From: Treponema sp.
GTDB lineage: Bacteria; Spirochaetota; Spirochaetia; Treponematales; Treponemataceae
Length of the DNA stretch: 23,230 bases
Direction: 5' to 3'
Assembly: GCA_016292805.1 (NCBI GenBank)
Contig: JAEDFM010000030.1
Location: 1-23,230 of the forward strand
Positions 1 through 7,792 of the stretch are shown piece by piece (the stretch's first letter is position 1; each line of letters begins with the position of its first letter). Below the pieces are notes generated by a model. The model was not told where the DNA came from, made no database searches, and worked only from the letters and a program-made list of their open reading frames with translations. The position numbers and the translations under genes were made by a program.

Positions 1-90
1 TATATGATTTTAAAAGTAATTACAACTCAAAATATATAGAATTCTGTGGATTTTTAGGTAGGGTGGTGTATAATTAATTAACTTTATAAA

Positions 91-1218
91 CTATCGACTT
101 GTGCTCAACTGCTGCTTTGCGTTGTAACGGGCAACAGCTTCGTCAAGTAAAAGCTGAATTAATTCAGGGAACTTTAAACCTGCTGCATCACACATTTTTG
201 GGAACATACTGATTGGAGTAAAGCCTGGCAAAGTATTTATTTCGTTCAAATAAACTTCTTTTGAATCACGGTCAATAAAGAAATCTACCCGGGAAAGACC
301 TGTGGCATCCAGTACTTTATAGGCAGCACAGGCTGTTTTTCTGATTTTTTCCAGATCGTTTTCTGTAAGTTCAGCTGGAATTAAAAGTTTTGCTCCATCT
401 GGATCGTTATACTTTGCATCAAAATCATAGAAAGTATGACTAGGTGCAATTTCACCTGGAATATAAGCAACAACTTCTTCTACATCGCTGTCAGCTGGAT
501 ATGTAACTGAGTTACCTGTAACAGAACATTCAACTTCACGGGCATTAATAGATTTTTCAATCAATACTTTGTCATCCCACTGAAATGCTTCCATAAGGGC
601 AAAGTTCAATTCTTTTTTATTGTTTGCTTTGCTGGCACCATTAGAAGAACCTGCACAGCAAGGTTTTACAAACATTGGGTAACCAAGTTCTTTTTCTGTA
701 GCTTCAATAAAATCATCATATACAACTGAATCAAGCATTACAAATCGTTTCATACATACATATGGAACTACTGGAAGTCCAGCTGCCTGCCATATCATTT
801 TAGTTTTTTCTTTATCCATTGTAATTGCTGAAGAAATATGGGTACAACCAACATAAGGAACATCAGCCATTTCAAATAAGCCCTGAATAGTTCCGTCTTC
901 GCCATAGGTTCCGTGGAGGGCAGGGAATACAACATCAATATTCAAAGATTTTCCGCCTGCTACAAATGCATCCTTTTTTGCACCTGGAATAAGGCTTACA
1001 GCTTTTGCTTCATCTTCTTTAATAGTAAGAATTGCCTTTTCGTCAGCACAAATGCGCTGGTATTCAGAATCTTCCTGAACATACCATTTGCCGGCTTTTG
1101 TAATACCAATAAGAACAACTTTATTTTCTTTAGACATTCCGCGAACAATTGCTGATGCTGAAATTAAACTGATTTCGTGTTCACCGGAACGACCGCCATA
1201 TATAACTGCTATATTCAT
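91..1218 (-). CDS. ddl: D-alanine--D-alanine ligase
   Basis: ATP-grasp ligase that joins two D-alanines to make the terminal dipeptide of the peptidoglycan stem, in the cytoplasm. Its 375 residues match the family. The N-terminus carries GGRSGEHEISL (residues 8-18, with the conserved Glu15), FPALHGTYGEDG is at 98-109, KPCCAGSSNG at 185-194 is the ATP/substrate loop, and NEINTLPGFT at 325-334 holds the metal-binding Glu and Asn. YDFDAKY (264-270) places a Tyr in the omega loop, as in D-Ala-D-Ala ligases; VanA-type D-Ala-D-Lac ligases lack it, so normal dipeptide synthesis is inferred. It starts 6 bases after the murE stop. AGAGG inside the last murE codons is the ribosome site, so the gene is probably co-transcribed and translationally coupled with murE. 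No convincing terminator is visible in the 90 bases downstream. Confidence 0.97.
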   Translation of the reverse strand: MNIAVIYGGRSGEHEISLISASAIVRGMSKENKVVLIGITKAGKWYVQEDSEYQRICADEKAILTIKEDEAKAVSLIPGAKKDAFVAGGKSLNIDVVFPALHGTYGEDGTIQGLFEMADVPYVGCTHISSAITMDKEKTKMIWQAAGLPVVPYVCMKRFVMLDSVVYDDFIEATEKELGYPMFVKPCCAGSSNGASKANNKKELNFALMEAFQWDDKVLIEKSINAREVECSVTGNSVTYPADSDVEEVVAYIPGEIAPSHTFYDFDAKYNDPDGAKLLIPAELTENDLEKIRKTACAAYKVLDATGLSRVDFFIDRDSKEVYLNEINTLPGFTPISMFPKMCDAAGLKFPELIQLLLDEAVARYNAKQQLSTSR

Positions 1219-1224
1219 TTGTTA

Positions 1225-2931
1225 TTAACCTCTCATTTCTGCCAATGCATTTTTTGCTTCTGTGATTTCATCATAAGGCATTGTGTAATCTTTATAAATA
1301 ATACTGTTTTCGTGGGATTTACCCAACAGGAGAACAATATCATCTTGGCCAGCTTTTTTAAATGCTTCTCTGATAGCTTTTGGTCTGTCATGAATAATAA
1401 AAAGATCTTTATCCATAACTTTACCTTCTTTTTCGGCACCAACAGCAATCATTTTTAGCAATTCAACTGGATCTTCGCCCCGAGGGTCTTCATCTGCAAG
1501 AATTACAACATCACAATACTTAGCTGCAAGCGCACCCTGTAAAGGTCGTTTTGTAAGGTCTCGTTCACCGCCGCTTCCAAATACACAAATCATTTTTCCT
1601 TTACAGCGACTGCGGATTGGAGGAAAGATGGTTTCAAAACTAGAAGGAGTGTGAGCATAATCGATAATTAATTCGAAAGGTTGACCTTCTGTAATTTCTG
1701 TCATGCGGCCTTTTATAGGAATAAGTTCTGGAATATGAGCAGCAACCTCCTTTTTAGAAATGCCTGTAACATTACTTACGGCCATAATTGTAGCCATAAG
1801 ATTATATGCATTAAAGCTTCCTGGAAGTTTAGAGCTTATTTCTGCCTGGAAATTACCATCGTTAGAGTCCATTGTGAAGGTGAGTGTGCTTGCATCTGAT
1901 TTGATGTTTGATGCAATGTAATATTCTGTAATAGAAGCCGGGATTTCTGGCAGTTCAGCGGTCTGCCCTGTAACTGCAGCTTTTCCGGCCAGTCCATTGG
2001 AAGTAAAGCCTGCAACTTTAGATTTTGTGCACTCTGCAAAGTAGAGTGCAGAAGGATCTTCCAGATTTACAATTCCCAACGGATTGATTTTGATTGTTTC
2101 ACCTGCAATTGTTTTAATATGATTATGTTTATCTAATGAGCGGAAAAGATTTGCTTTATCGGAACGGTAAGTTTCAAAGTTTTTGTGGAATTCCAGATGT
2201 TCCAAAGTTACATTCATGAATACGCCGCAGTCAAAAATAATATTGCCGCAGCGGTTTAATTTTGTTGAAAGTCCATGAGATGAAGTTTCTACAACTGCGT
2301 ATTCACAGCCATTTAACAGCATTTCATTTAAGTGATGTTGTATGATTGGTGCTTCCGGTGTTGTCTGATGCTGAGGATTAGGAACTGCTTCGCCTCCAAA
2401 AGAATATTCAACAGTAGAAATAAATCCGGCTTTTTTACCACATGCGCGGAGTAGCTGCCAGATAAAGCTTACAGTTGAAGATTTTCCTTCTGTACCTGTT
2501 ACGCCAATAACAATAAGTCGTTCTGAAGGATTATCATAGAAACGGGCAGATAATGGTGCCATTGCAAAACGAGAGTCTGGCACATTAATTAATGCTGGTG
2601 CAAATTTTGGAGTTTCATCAGAAAGTGCATTTAATAATGTGCGTTTCATGATTGCTTCGGCAACATCTTTTTTTTGAGAAGGTGTTAATTCACCCTGAAA
2701 AACAACTGCATTTGCACCTGCAAGAATTGCCTGGGCAATATATTTATTTCCATCAGTATGTGTTCCTGGAAGCGCAAAGAAAAGTGAATCCTGTTTAACT
2801 TCTCTGGAGTCAAATACTAAATTAGAAACTGGAATATTATTTATTTCAGAAAGATCATCTATTTTTGTCATGTCTGCAGCTACAACAGTATTTGTAAAAG
2901 CAGGCAAAAGTTGTGATAATATTTTTTTCAT
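1225..2931 (-). CDS. murE: UDP-MurNAc-tripeptide synthetase (MurE)
   Basis: Mur ligase that adds the third, diamino acid to UDP-MurNAc-L-Ala-D-Glu in the cytoplasm, using ATP. Order: N-terminal UMP-binding domain (about 20-135, with VFDSREV at 39-45 and FFALPG at 51-56), central ATPase domain with P-loop GVTGTEGKSS (143-152), TTPE (190-193), SSHGL (217-221) and YRSDKANLF (255-263, whose Lys is probably the carbamylated one), and a C-terminal domain with DYAHTP (424-429), GSGGERD..KRP (452-462) and GKSHE (537-541). At 568 residues it is slightly long for the family. The specificity loop reads DEDPR (480-484) rather than the DNPR typical of meso-diaminopimelate enzymes, so another diamino acid such as ornithine is possible. 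It is the first gene of a murE-ddl unit. No Shine-Dalgarno precedes the ATG, and the -10 box sits 6 bases upstream (see promoter entry). Confidence 0.97.
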   Translation of the reverse strand: MKKILSQLLPAFTNTVVAADMTKIDDLSEINNIPVSNLVFDSREVKQDSLFFALPGTHTDGNKYIAQAILAGANAVVFQGELTPSQKKDVAEAIMKRTLLNALSDETPKFAPALINVPDSRFAMAPLSARFYDNPSERLIVIGVTGTEGKSSTVSFIWQLLRACGKKAGFISTVEYSFGGEAVPNPQHQTTPEAPIIQHHLNEMLLNGCEYAVVETSSHGLSTKLNRCGNIIFDCGVFMNVTLEHLEFHKNFETYRSDKANLFRSLDKHNHIKTIAGETIKINPLGIVNLEDPSALYFAECTKSKVAGFTSNGLAGKAAVTGQTAELPEIPASITEYYIASNIKSDASTLTFTMDSNDGNFQAEISSKLPGSFNAYNLMATIMAVSNVTGISKKEVAAHIPELIPIKGRMTEITEGQPFELIIDYAHTPSSFETIFPPIRSRCKGKMICVFGSGGERDLTKRPLQGALAAKYCDVVILADEDPRGEDPVELLKMIAVGAEKEGKVMDKDLFIIHDRPKAIREAFKKAGQDDIVLLLGKSHENSIIYKDYTMPYDEITEAKNALAEMRG

Positions 2932-2966
2932 GGTTAAAGTATACTCTTAAAAAGGAGTTTAGTCAT
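2931..2966 (-). promoter_or_regulatory. Predicted murE promoter, leaderless start
   Basis: Read on the minus strand: ATGACT (2961-2966, four of six matches to TTGACA), a 17-base spacer, then TATACT (2938-2943). Only six bases (TTAACC) separate it from the murE ATG, so transcription would begin at or next to the A of the start codon. No Shine-Dalgarno site is present. Inferred from spacing only. Confidence 0.5.
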
Positions 2967-2989
2967 CAATAGGATTTTTATGATTTTAT

Positions 2990-3007
2990 TGATATAATTA
3001 TTTTACT
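2990..3007 (+). promoter_or_regulatory. Predicted queD extended -10 promoter, near-leaderless
   Basis: TGATATAAT at 2990-2998 is an extended -10 element (TGN followed by TATAAT). No good -35 box is seen, which extended -10 promoters tolerate. The expected transcription start near 3005 leaves about 3 bases before the ATG at 3008, and no Shine-Dalgarno site lies in that space. Confidence 0.5.
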
Positions 3008-3406
3008 ATGTTTGAAGTTAGAGTAGAAGCCGATTTTGCGGCAGCACATTTTTTACGAGATTACAATGGTAAATGTGAAAATCTTCACGGCCATAATTAT
3101 AAAGTTTATGCCCATGTTCGCGGCGAAAAGCTGAATGAAGGTGGAATGCTTATGGATTTTACCCAGCTTAAAGGTGCCCTTAGAACTGTTTGCAAAAGCA
3201 TTGATCATACAAATCTTAATGATTTAGAAGTATTTAACCAGAATCCAAGTGCAGAACGAATTGCTATGTTTATTTACAACGGCATTATTGCAGAATGCAA
3301 AAAAAATGGAGTTGATTTATCTGATGAACCAGGTAAAACAACTCCAGTATTGTTTGCTGTTGATGTCTTTGAAACAGACACCAGCAGAGCAAGATATTCT
3401 ATTTAG
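3008..3406 (+). CDS. queD: 6-carboxytetrahydropterin synthase (QueD)
   Basis: Small zinc enzyme of the PTPS/QueD family. It converts dihydroneopterin triphosphate to 6-carboxy-5,6,7,8-tetrahydropterin, a cytoplasmic step toward queuosine in tRNA. The 132 residues include all expected positions: zinc ligands His14, His27 and His29 (in HFL and LHGHNY), catalytic Cys23 (GKCENLHGH), MDFTQLK (49-55), the DHTNLND motif (66-72) with catalytic Asp/His, PSAERIA (80-86), and Glu122 in VFETDTSRARY, which binds the pterin. The bacterial QueD role is favoured over eukaryotic PTPS because of the size and the Cys-X3-HGH spacing. It stands alone, divergent from murE, and its last 8 bases overlap the 3' end of the convergent xylanase gene. 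The start has no ribosome site but a -10 box immediately upstream. Confidence 0.95.
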   Translation: MFEVRVEADFAAAHFLRDYNGKCENLHGHNYKVYAHVRGEKLNEGGMLMDFTQLKGALRTVCKSIDHTNLNDLEVFNQNPSAERIAMFIYNGIIAECKKNGVDLSDEPGKTTPVLFAVDVFETDTSRARYSI

Positions 3407-5258
3407 CGGTATTGATTACAGCCCAAAATGTCTTGGTTGTCTCGAAATTATCGAACAAAAGAGGATATTTTACATTGTCCTTATAAATCCATGAAGATTT
3501 ATTGTTAATGCCCCAGATTGTTACATTTGTAACTTTGTTTGTTCCAGAATAATTTTTTCCGTATTTCTGAAGCATTTTAAAGTATTCGCCATAAGCTTTT
3601 TTTGCATCTTCCTGAGTTTCTGCACTGAAATCTAATTCAGAAACATGAACATCACAACCAAGTGCAAGGAATCTTTTTAATGCAGCTTCATAGTCACTTG
3701 TTCCAGGCCATTTGGTTCCTACATGAGACTGCATTGCAACTACATCAATACGAGGGTTTACAGAGTTTCCGTTAACTGTTTCTGCGGTTCCTGTCTGAAC
3801 TTCTTTTACAAGAGTTTCAATAGCTGTTGTCTTTAGATGACCTTCTGCATCCCAATATTCATTGTAGTCGTTGTAGCAAAGTTTAACATCTGAGGGAGCA
3901 TAAGCATTTGCAAAACGGAATGCATTTACAATAAATTCATTACTACCATAAAGCTGATACCAGCGAGAACCACCCTTATTTGGCTTTTGATTGTATGATT
4001 CTGAAGATGAATCACCTCTATACCAGTGACCTGAAGTTGCATCATCTGCACAAGCTTCGTTTACAACATCCCATGCCCAAATAATATGATTTCCTGTTCC
4101 ATAACCGTTTGCAGCTTCCCAGTTAGCAACACATTCAAGAACAGTTTTAATATACCATTCGTGGCGTGCAGTCATAGTTTCTTTGTCTACAAGATTTGAA
4201 ATAAGCTGGCCATTATATTCTGGTTTGTAGTTTTCTGCAAAGAAACCGTCTGGAGTTTGTGAATGCCATGTAAGTACATGACCTCTCATTCTAATTCTCA
4301 TGTCTTTACAAGCATTTAAAGTTGCATAAATAAGTTTTTCGCCATTTAAACTAGAAGGAACTTTTATAGTTCTTCCGTTAGAAGCAACAAAATCAACAGT
4401 TTCCTGTTTGCTTCCATCTCCATCCCACCATTGTAAAATAAAGCCAGGTTTAAGTTCATTTCCTAAAGTAATTGAATTAGCATGTTTTTTTATACCATTA
4501 CGAACTTCCTCATAGTAAAGTTCTACAGGCTTTCCCCAAAATCCATCATGTGTATATGTTGCGGTGTATTTATTGGAACCATTCTGGCTTAAACCAAAGT
4601 TACCGTATTCAGCAGCTAAACCTATTGAATCAAACTGGTCTTTATAAGTTTCATAAAGTGATGGAACAGACGATGATAACCAGTTTGTAGGAGTCTTACT
4701 TTTATCTTCAACTATGCTTTCCTTAGTAACTCCTGTTTCAACTTTTATTTCGGTAAGAGTTGTTTCATCTGTTTCGCCAACAACAGTTACTTTTGCAGCA
4801 ATATTCTTTACCTGAATTGTAAGATTTGCTGGAGTAACACCGTTTGTATCGATATACAAAACTGGATTGTTATTGAGTAAGATACCTTCCCCTGAACCTG
4901 TTACTGTTGTCCATTCTGAAGTTCCGCTTGCAAATGACTGAGAAGCAATTGTTGGATAATAGTCTTTACCATCTTTTGTAGCTGTAATTGTCCATACTAA
5001 ATTTTCGGCATCCCCTGTGTTTGTAACCTTCATATCGGCAGAGAAGGTGATGTTGATTGTTTTGTTAGCAAATTCCTGAAGGCTGATGGATGCGATGTTC
5101 CAGGAGTGGCCTTCCTGCGCTGTTGTTGTTGCAGCGTCGATTGTGTAAACATCAACTTTGGTTTCTGTGTATGCAGGTTTTTGGTTCTGCTGGCAGCTTG
5201 TGAAAATAAATGCTGAAATGAGCATTAATCCCGAGAGAGTCATTATAAGTTTTTTCAT
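3399..5258 (-). CDS. GH10 endo-xylanase lipoprotein with N-terminal beta-rich domain
   Basis: Glycoside hydrolase family 10 enzyme expected to cut internal beta-1,4 bonds of xylan with retention. Residues 1-22 are a lipoprotein signal ending in FTSC (Cys22 lipidated), so the protein is probably anchored to a membrane and may be surface-exposed. Residues about 33-160 form a beta-rich module (NIASISLQEF, ITFSADMKV, VLYIDTNG) resembling carbohydrate-binding modules of the CBM4/9/22 type; this is by appearance only. The GH10 barrel spans about 195-617 with RGHVLTWHSQTP (325-336), WDVVNEA with acid/base Glu401, and VHVSELDFS with nucleophile Glu541. AGAGGT six bases before the ATG is a clear ribosome site. 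The gene lies downstream of a paralogous xylanase, separated by a strong hairpin, so it probably has its own promoter. Its stop overlaps queD on the other strand. Confidence 0.95.
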   Translation of the reverse strand: MKKLIMTLSGLMLISAFIFTSCQQNQKPAYTETKVDVYTIDAATTTAQEGHSWNIASISLQEFANKTINITFSADMKVTNTGDAENLVWTITATKDGKDYYPTIASQSFASGTSEWTTVTGSGEGILLNNNPVLYIDTNGVTPANLTIQVKNIAAKVTVVGETDETTLTEIKVETGVTKESIVEDKSKTPTNWLSSSVPSLYETYKDQFDSIGLAAEYGNFGLSQNGSNKYTATYTHDGFWGKPVELYYEEVRNGIKKHANSITLGNELKPGFILQWWDGDGSKQETVDFVASNGRTIKVPSSLNGEKLIYATLNACKDMRIRMRGHVLTWHSQTPDGFFAENYKPEYNGQLISNLVDKETMTARHEWYIKTVLECVANWEAANGYGTGNHIIWAWDVVNEACADDATSGHWYRGDSSSESYNQKPNKGGSRWYQLYGSNEFIVNAFRFANAYAPSDVKLCYNDYNEYWDAEGHLKTTAIETLVKEVQTGTAETVNGNSVNPRIDVVAMQSHVGTKWPGTSDYEAALKRFLALGCDVHVSELDFSAETQEDAKKAYGEYFKMLQKYGKNYSGTNKVTNVTIWGINNKSSWIYKDNVKYPLLFDNFETTKTFWAVINTAK

Positions 5259-5332
5259 TTTGTACCTCTAAAAATAGTTTGATTCACTTTTAAAAAAAAC
5301 TTTATAGGATTAATCTTTATTAACTGAATTTG

Positions 5333-5360
5333 ATTATAGCAAAAGATTAGAAATTTTCGA
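5333..5360 (-). promoter_or_regulatory. Possible promoter of the lipoprotein xylanase
   Basis: Minus-strand TATAAT at 5333-5338 with TCGAAA at 5355-5360 (16-base spacer, four of six matches). The -35 element lies inside the terminator hairpin of the upstream xylanase, so the two would share sequence. The resulting leader would be about 68 bases and ends in a clear ribosome site. It contains a short TTAAT/ATTAA inverted repeat (5310-5323) that could be an operator, but nothing here proves that. Confidence 0.35.
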
Positions 5361-5393
5361 TGGGGTTTTTCCACCAAAAATTCCTAATCTTTT
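5341..5393 (-). terminator. Long hairpin terminator after the secreted xylanase
   Basis: AAAAGATTAG (5341-5350) pairs perfectly with CTAATCTTTT (5384-5393). Pairing continues inward with few mismatches (5352-5357 with 5377-5382, then 5361-5363 with 5371-5373). The arms carry T-runs on both strands, so it could work in both directions. It would close the hisH-hisF-DUF2156-xylanase transcript and insulate the second xylanase gene. Confidence 0.7.
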
Positions 5394-5413
5394 ATTAGTA
5401 AATTATTTTTATA

Positions 5414-6793
5414 TTAGTTGTGAGCATCTATAAGTGCAGTGAAGGATTCGTTAGGAAAGTATGAATTATTCTTTTTTGTAAATAAAAGAGGATATGTTTT
5501 CTGTCCCTTAGAGTTAGGGTTAATCCAAGAATCTTCATTACAAATACCCCAGATTGTTACACAAGTAATCTTGTTTTTTCCTTCGTAGTCTTTTCCGTAT
5601 TTCTGTAACATCTGGAAATATTTTGTATATGCTTTTGCAGCTGCTTCCTGTGAAGTTGCGCTAAAGTCTAATTCTGTAACGTGAATATCAACACCTAATT
5701 CAAGGAATTTTTTAAGAGCGGCTTCATAAGCCGAAGTGCTAGGGAAAGATATACCTACATGAGACTGCATACCCATAACGTCAATTCTTGGTTTTACAGA
5801 TTTACCGTTTACATTTTTAGCGGCTCCATTCTGAACATTCTTAATTAATTTACAGATAGCATTTGTTTTTTTACCCATGTATTCGTTGTAATCGTTATAA
5901 CAAAGTTTAACATCTGAAGGGGCATAAGCATTTGCAAAACGGAATGCATTTACAATAAATTCATCATCACCATAAATCTGATACCAGCGAGAACCCTGAG
6001 GATAAGCTGTTGGTGATTTATCTTTTGTCTGTGGGGTAGAACCTCTAAGCCATTCTGTGTCTGTTGCATCATCTGCACAAGCTTCGTTTACAACGTCCCA
6101 AGCCCAAATAATACGATTTCCTTCCCCATAGCCATTTGCTTTTTCCCATTCATCAACATAGCCAAGAACTGTTTTAATATACCATTCATGGCGTGCTGTC
6201 ATAGTTTCTTTATCTACAGGATTCTGAAGAATACCTTTTTCTACAGTTGCCTTGTAATTTTCTGCGAAGAAATCATCTGGTGTTTGAGAATGCCATGTAA
6301 GAACATGACCACGCATTTGAACACCCATGTCTTTTGCACAGTTTAAAATTGCATAAACAAGATTTTCGTTATTGAGTTTTTCTGGTACTTTAATTGTTTT
6401 TCCATTAGACGCTGTAAAATCTACGAATTTACTTCTAGCACCATCTCCATTTTTCCACCAGGCAAATAAAAACTGAGGTTTTAATTCGTTTCCTGTTGTT
6501 AAAGTATTTATGTGCTTTTTAAGACCTTCCCGAACTTCATCAAAGTAGAGTTCCTGAGGATTTCCCCATCCCTGATGTACATAATAAGCTGTGTATTTGT
6601 TTTCTCCAGCCTGGACCATTCCAAAGTTACCATAAGATGCTGCAAGTCCAACATAATCAAACTTGTCCTTGTAGGTTTCATAAATTGATGGAACAGATTT
6701 GTGTGTCCACTGTTTTGGTGCAGCAAAAAGAGTTGCATTCATAGCCATTGTAAATAAAGCTGCTGCTAATACTGATTTAAGTAATTTTTTCAT
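5414..6793 (-). CDS. GH10 endo-xylanase, secreted
   Basis: Family 10 glycoside hydrolase, predicted endo-1,4-beta-xylanase. A type I signal peptide covers about residues 1-25 (MKKLLKSVLAAALF...LFAA) with no lipobox cysteine, so the enzyme should be soluble in the periplasm or outside. The barrel fills the rest: RGHVLTWHSQTPDDFF (161-176), WDVVNEA with acid/base Glu237, MQSHVG (342-347), HVTELDFS with nucleophile Glu374, and IWGICNEDSW (414-423). It lacks the extra N-terminal domain of its neighbour, to which it is closely related, with blocks such as VDKETMTARHEWYIKTVL identical. AAGGAG five to six bases before the ATG is a strong ribosome site. It begins only 20 bases after the DUF2156 gene, so it is probably the last gene of the hisH-hisF transcript unless an internal promoter exists. 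Confidence 0.95.
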   Translation of the reverse strand: MKKLLKSVLAAALFTMAMNATLFAAPKQWTHKSVPSIYETYKDKFDYVGLAASYGNFGMVQAGENKYTAYYVHQGWGNPQELYFDEVREGLKKHINTLTTGNELKPQFLFAWWKNGDGARSKFVDFTASNGKTIKVPEKLNNENLVYAILNCAKDMGVQMRGHVLTWHSQTPDDFFAENYKATVEKGILQNPVDKETMTARHEWYIKTVLGYVDEWEKANGYGEGNRIIWAWDVVNEACADDATDTEWLRGSTPQTKDKSPTAYPQGSRWYQIYGDDEFIVNAFRFANAYAPSDVKLCYNDYNEYMGKKTNAICKLIKNVQNGAAKNVNGKSVKPRIDVMGMQSHVGISFPSTSAYEAALKKFLELGVDIHVTELDFSATSQEAAAKAYTKYFQMLQKYGKDYEGKNKITCVTIWGICNEDSWINPNSKGQKTYPLLFTKKNNSYFPNESFTALIDAHN

Positions 6794-6812
6794 ATTAACT
6801 CCTTCTGAAAAA

Positions 6813-7790
6813 TTAAATAAGAATTAGGATACTTTTTTCTATCAATAAATCCGGGTAATAAGAAAGCTTTGCTTTGCGAAGGTTTTCAAATCCCAGGTCT
6901 TCTTCGCGATTTATATATCTGGTAGTACAGATTTTTGCGAATTCTCTGTTAATAAAAGCATATGCTCCGTGGTGGGCATAAGGCTCTATTGCTTTTTCAA
7001 AGTGCACATCAGTTGTTGCATTACCTATAGTTGAGGCTATGCACATTGCTACAGGTTGATTATTGCACATTATTAATCCACCTGAAAGGTCCAATTCATC
7101 AAAATTTGTTAAAGCTTTTGTTATAAGTTCCTGTTCTACCAGTAAATCTTCCGGGGCAGTGGTTCCTGTCTGTGTTTCCAGTTCTTTTAACCACTGTTTT
7201 TCCACCTGGAGGGCTAAATCTGTATTTTCGTTAGTTAGTGGAACAAAAATACTGTCTTCATGTTTTTTTAAGAATTGATTTATATGGCCACGTTTTTTTG
7301 AATATTTTGAGCCAGCTAATTCTGAAAGATTTTTCTGCAGATAAACATAATCGGCCAGATCTCTGTTTTTTACTGACTGAATGCCAGAACCTGGAATGCC
7401 AAGGCTTTCTATACAGGTAATTAAAGAGCTGGGGTTTTGTAATGGATTTAACAGTTCTTCTGTGGCAAAGAAAGTATTAGCTTTTATACCTAAAAACTGA
7501 GCATCCTGTTTTACAAAGTTCAGGGCAGATTTTAGAGCAGAATCAAGATTTTGATTGGGATTCAGTGCAATTGGAAATCCGTAATAGATAAAATCATTTT
7601 CCTTAAAGCGTCTGTACAAAATTCCGTCAGCATAGCAGATTTGTGTGTTGTATTTATTCCTATAAAGAAAAAGATTTACAGGAGAAATATCACATCCAAG
7701 AGGTGAATCTTTATATACAGATTGTTTCAATAGCTGTGAGATTTCTTTGATTGTCTGTATTGAGGGAATTTCCCAATTTGCCGGCAGCAT
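6813..7790 (-). CDS. DUF2156 / phosphatidylglycerol lysyltransferase C-terminal-like protein
   Basis: 325-residue soluble protein of the DUF2156 family, which has a double GNAT-like fold related to the catalytic domain of MprF/LysX aminoacyl-phosphatidylglycerol synthases. Typical marks are DYVYLQKNLSELAGSKYSKKRGHINQF (start 147, end 173), DVHFEKAIEPY (261-271), HGAYAFINREFA (274-285) and the C-terminal INREEDLGFENLRKAKLSYYP (293-312 region). It has no membrane segments, so it is the stand-alone catalytic-type module and not a full MprF. The substrate is unknown; transfer of an acyl or aminoacyl group is a family-level inference. It starts 2 bases after hisF with no good ribosome site, so translation is probably coupled. 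Its place between hisF and a xylanase gives no clear functional hint. Confidence 0.85.
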   Translation of the reverse strand: MLPANWEIPSIQTIKEISQLLKQSVYKDSPLGCDISPVNLFLYRNKYNTQICYADGILYRRFKENDFIYYGFPIALNPNQNLDSALKSALNFVKQDAQFLGIKANTFFATEELLNPLQNPSSLITCIESLGIPGSGIQSVKNRDLADYVYLQKNLSELAGSKYSKKRGHINQFLKKHEDSIFVPLTNENTDLALQVEKQWLKELETQTGTTAPEDLLVEQELITKALTNFDELDLSGGLIMCNNQPVAMCIASTIGNATTDVHFEKAIEPYAHHGAYAFINREFAKICTTRYINREEDLGFENLRKAKLSYYPDLLIEKSILILI

Positions 7791-7792
7791 GA

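Noticed and set aside
1..90. TATAAT at 69-74 as a plus-strand promoter
   Set aside because: No -35 box at suitable spacing, and it would read into ddl antisense with no plus-strand gene following.
91..1218. VanA-type D-Ala-D-Lac ligase
   Set aside because: The omega loop has the Tyr-containing YDFDAKY of D-Ala-D-Ala ligases, and no vanH, vanX or vanRS genes are present.
2951..2957. AAAGGAG as a ribosome site for queD
   Set aside because: It lies about 50 bases before the ATG and no start codon follows at usable distance; it is also upstream of the predicted -10 box.
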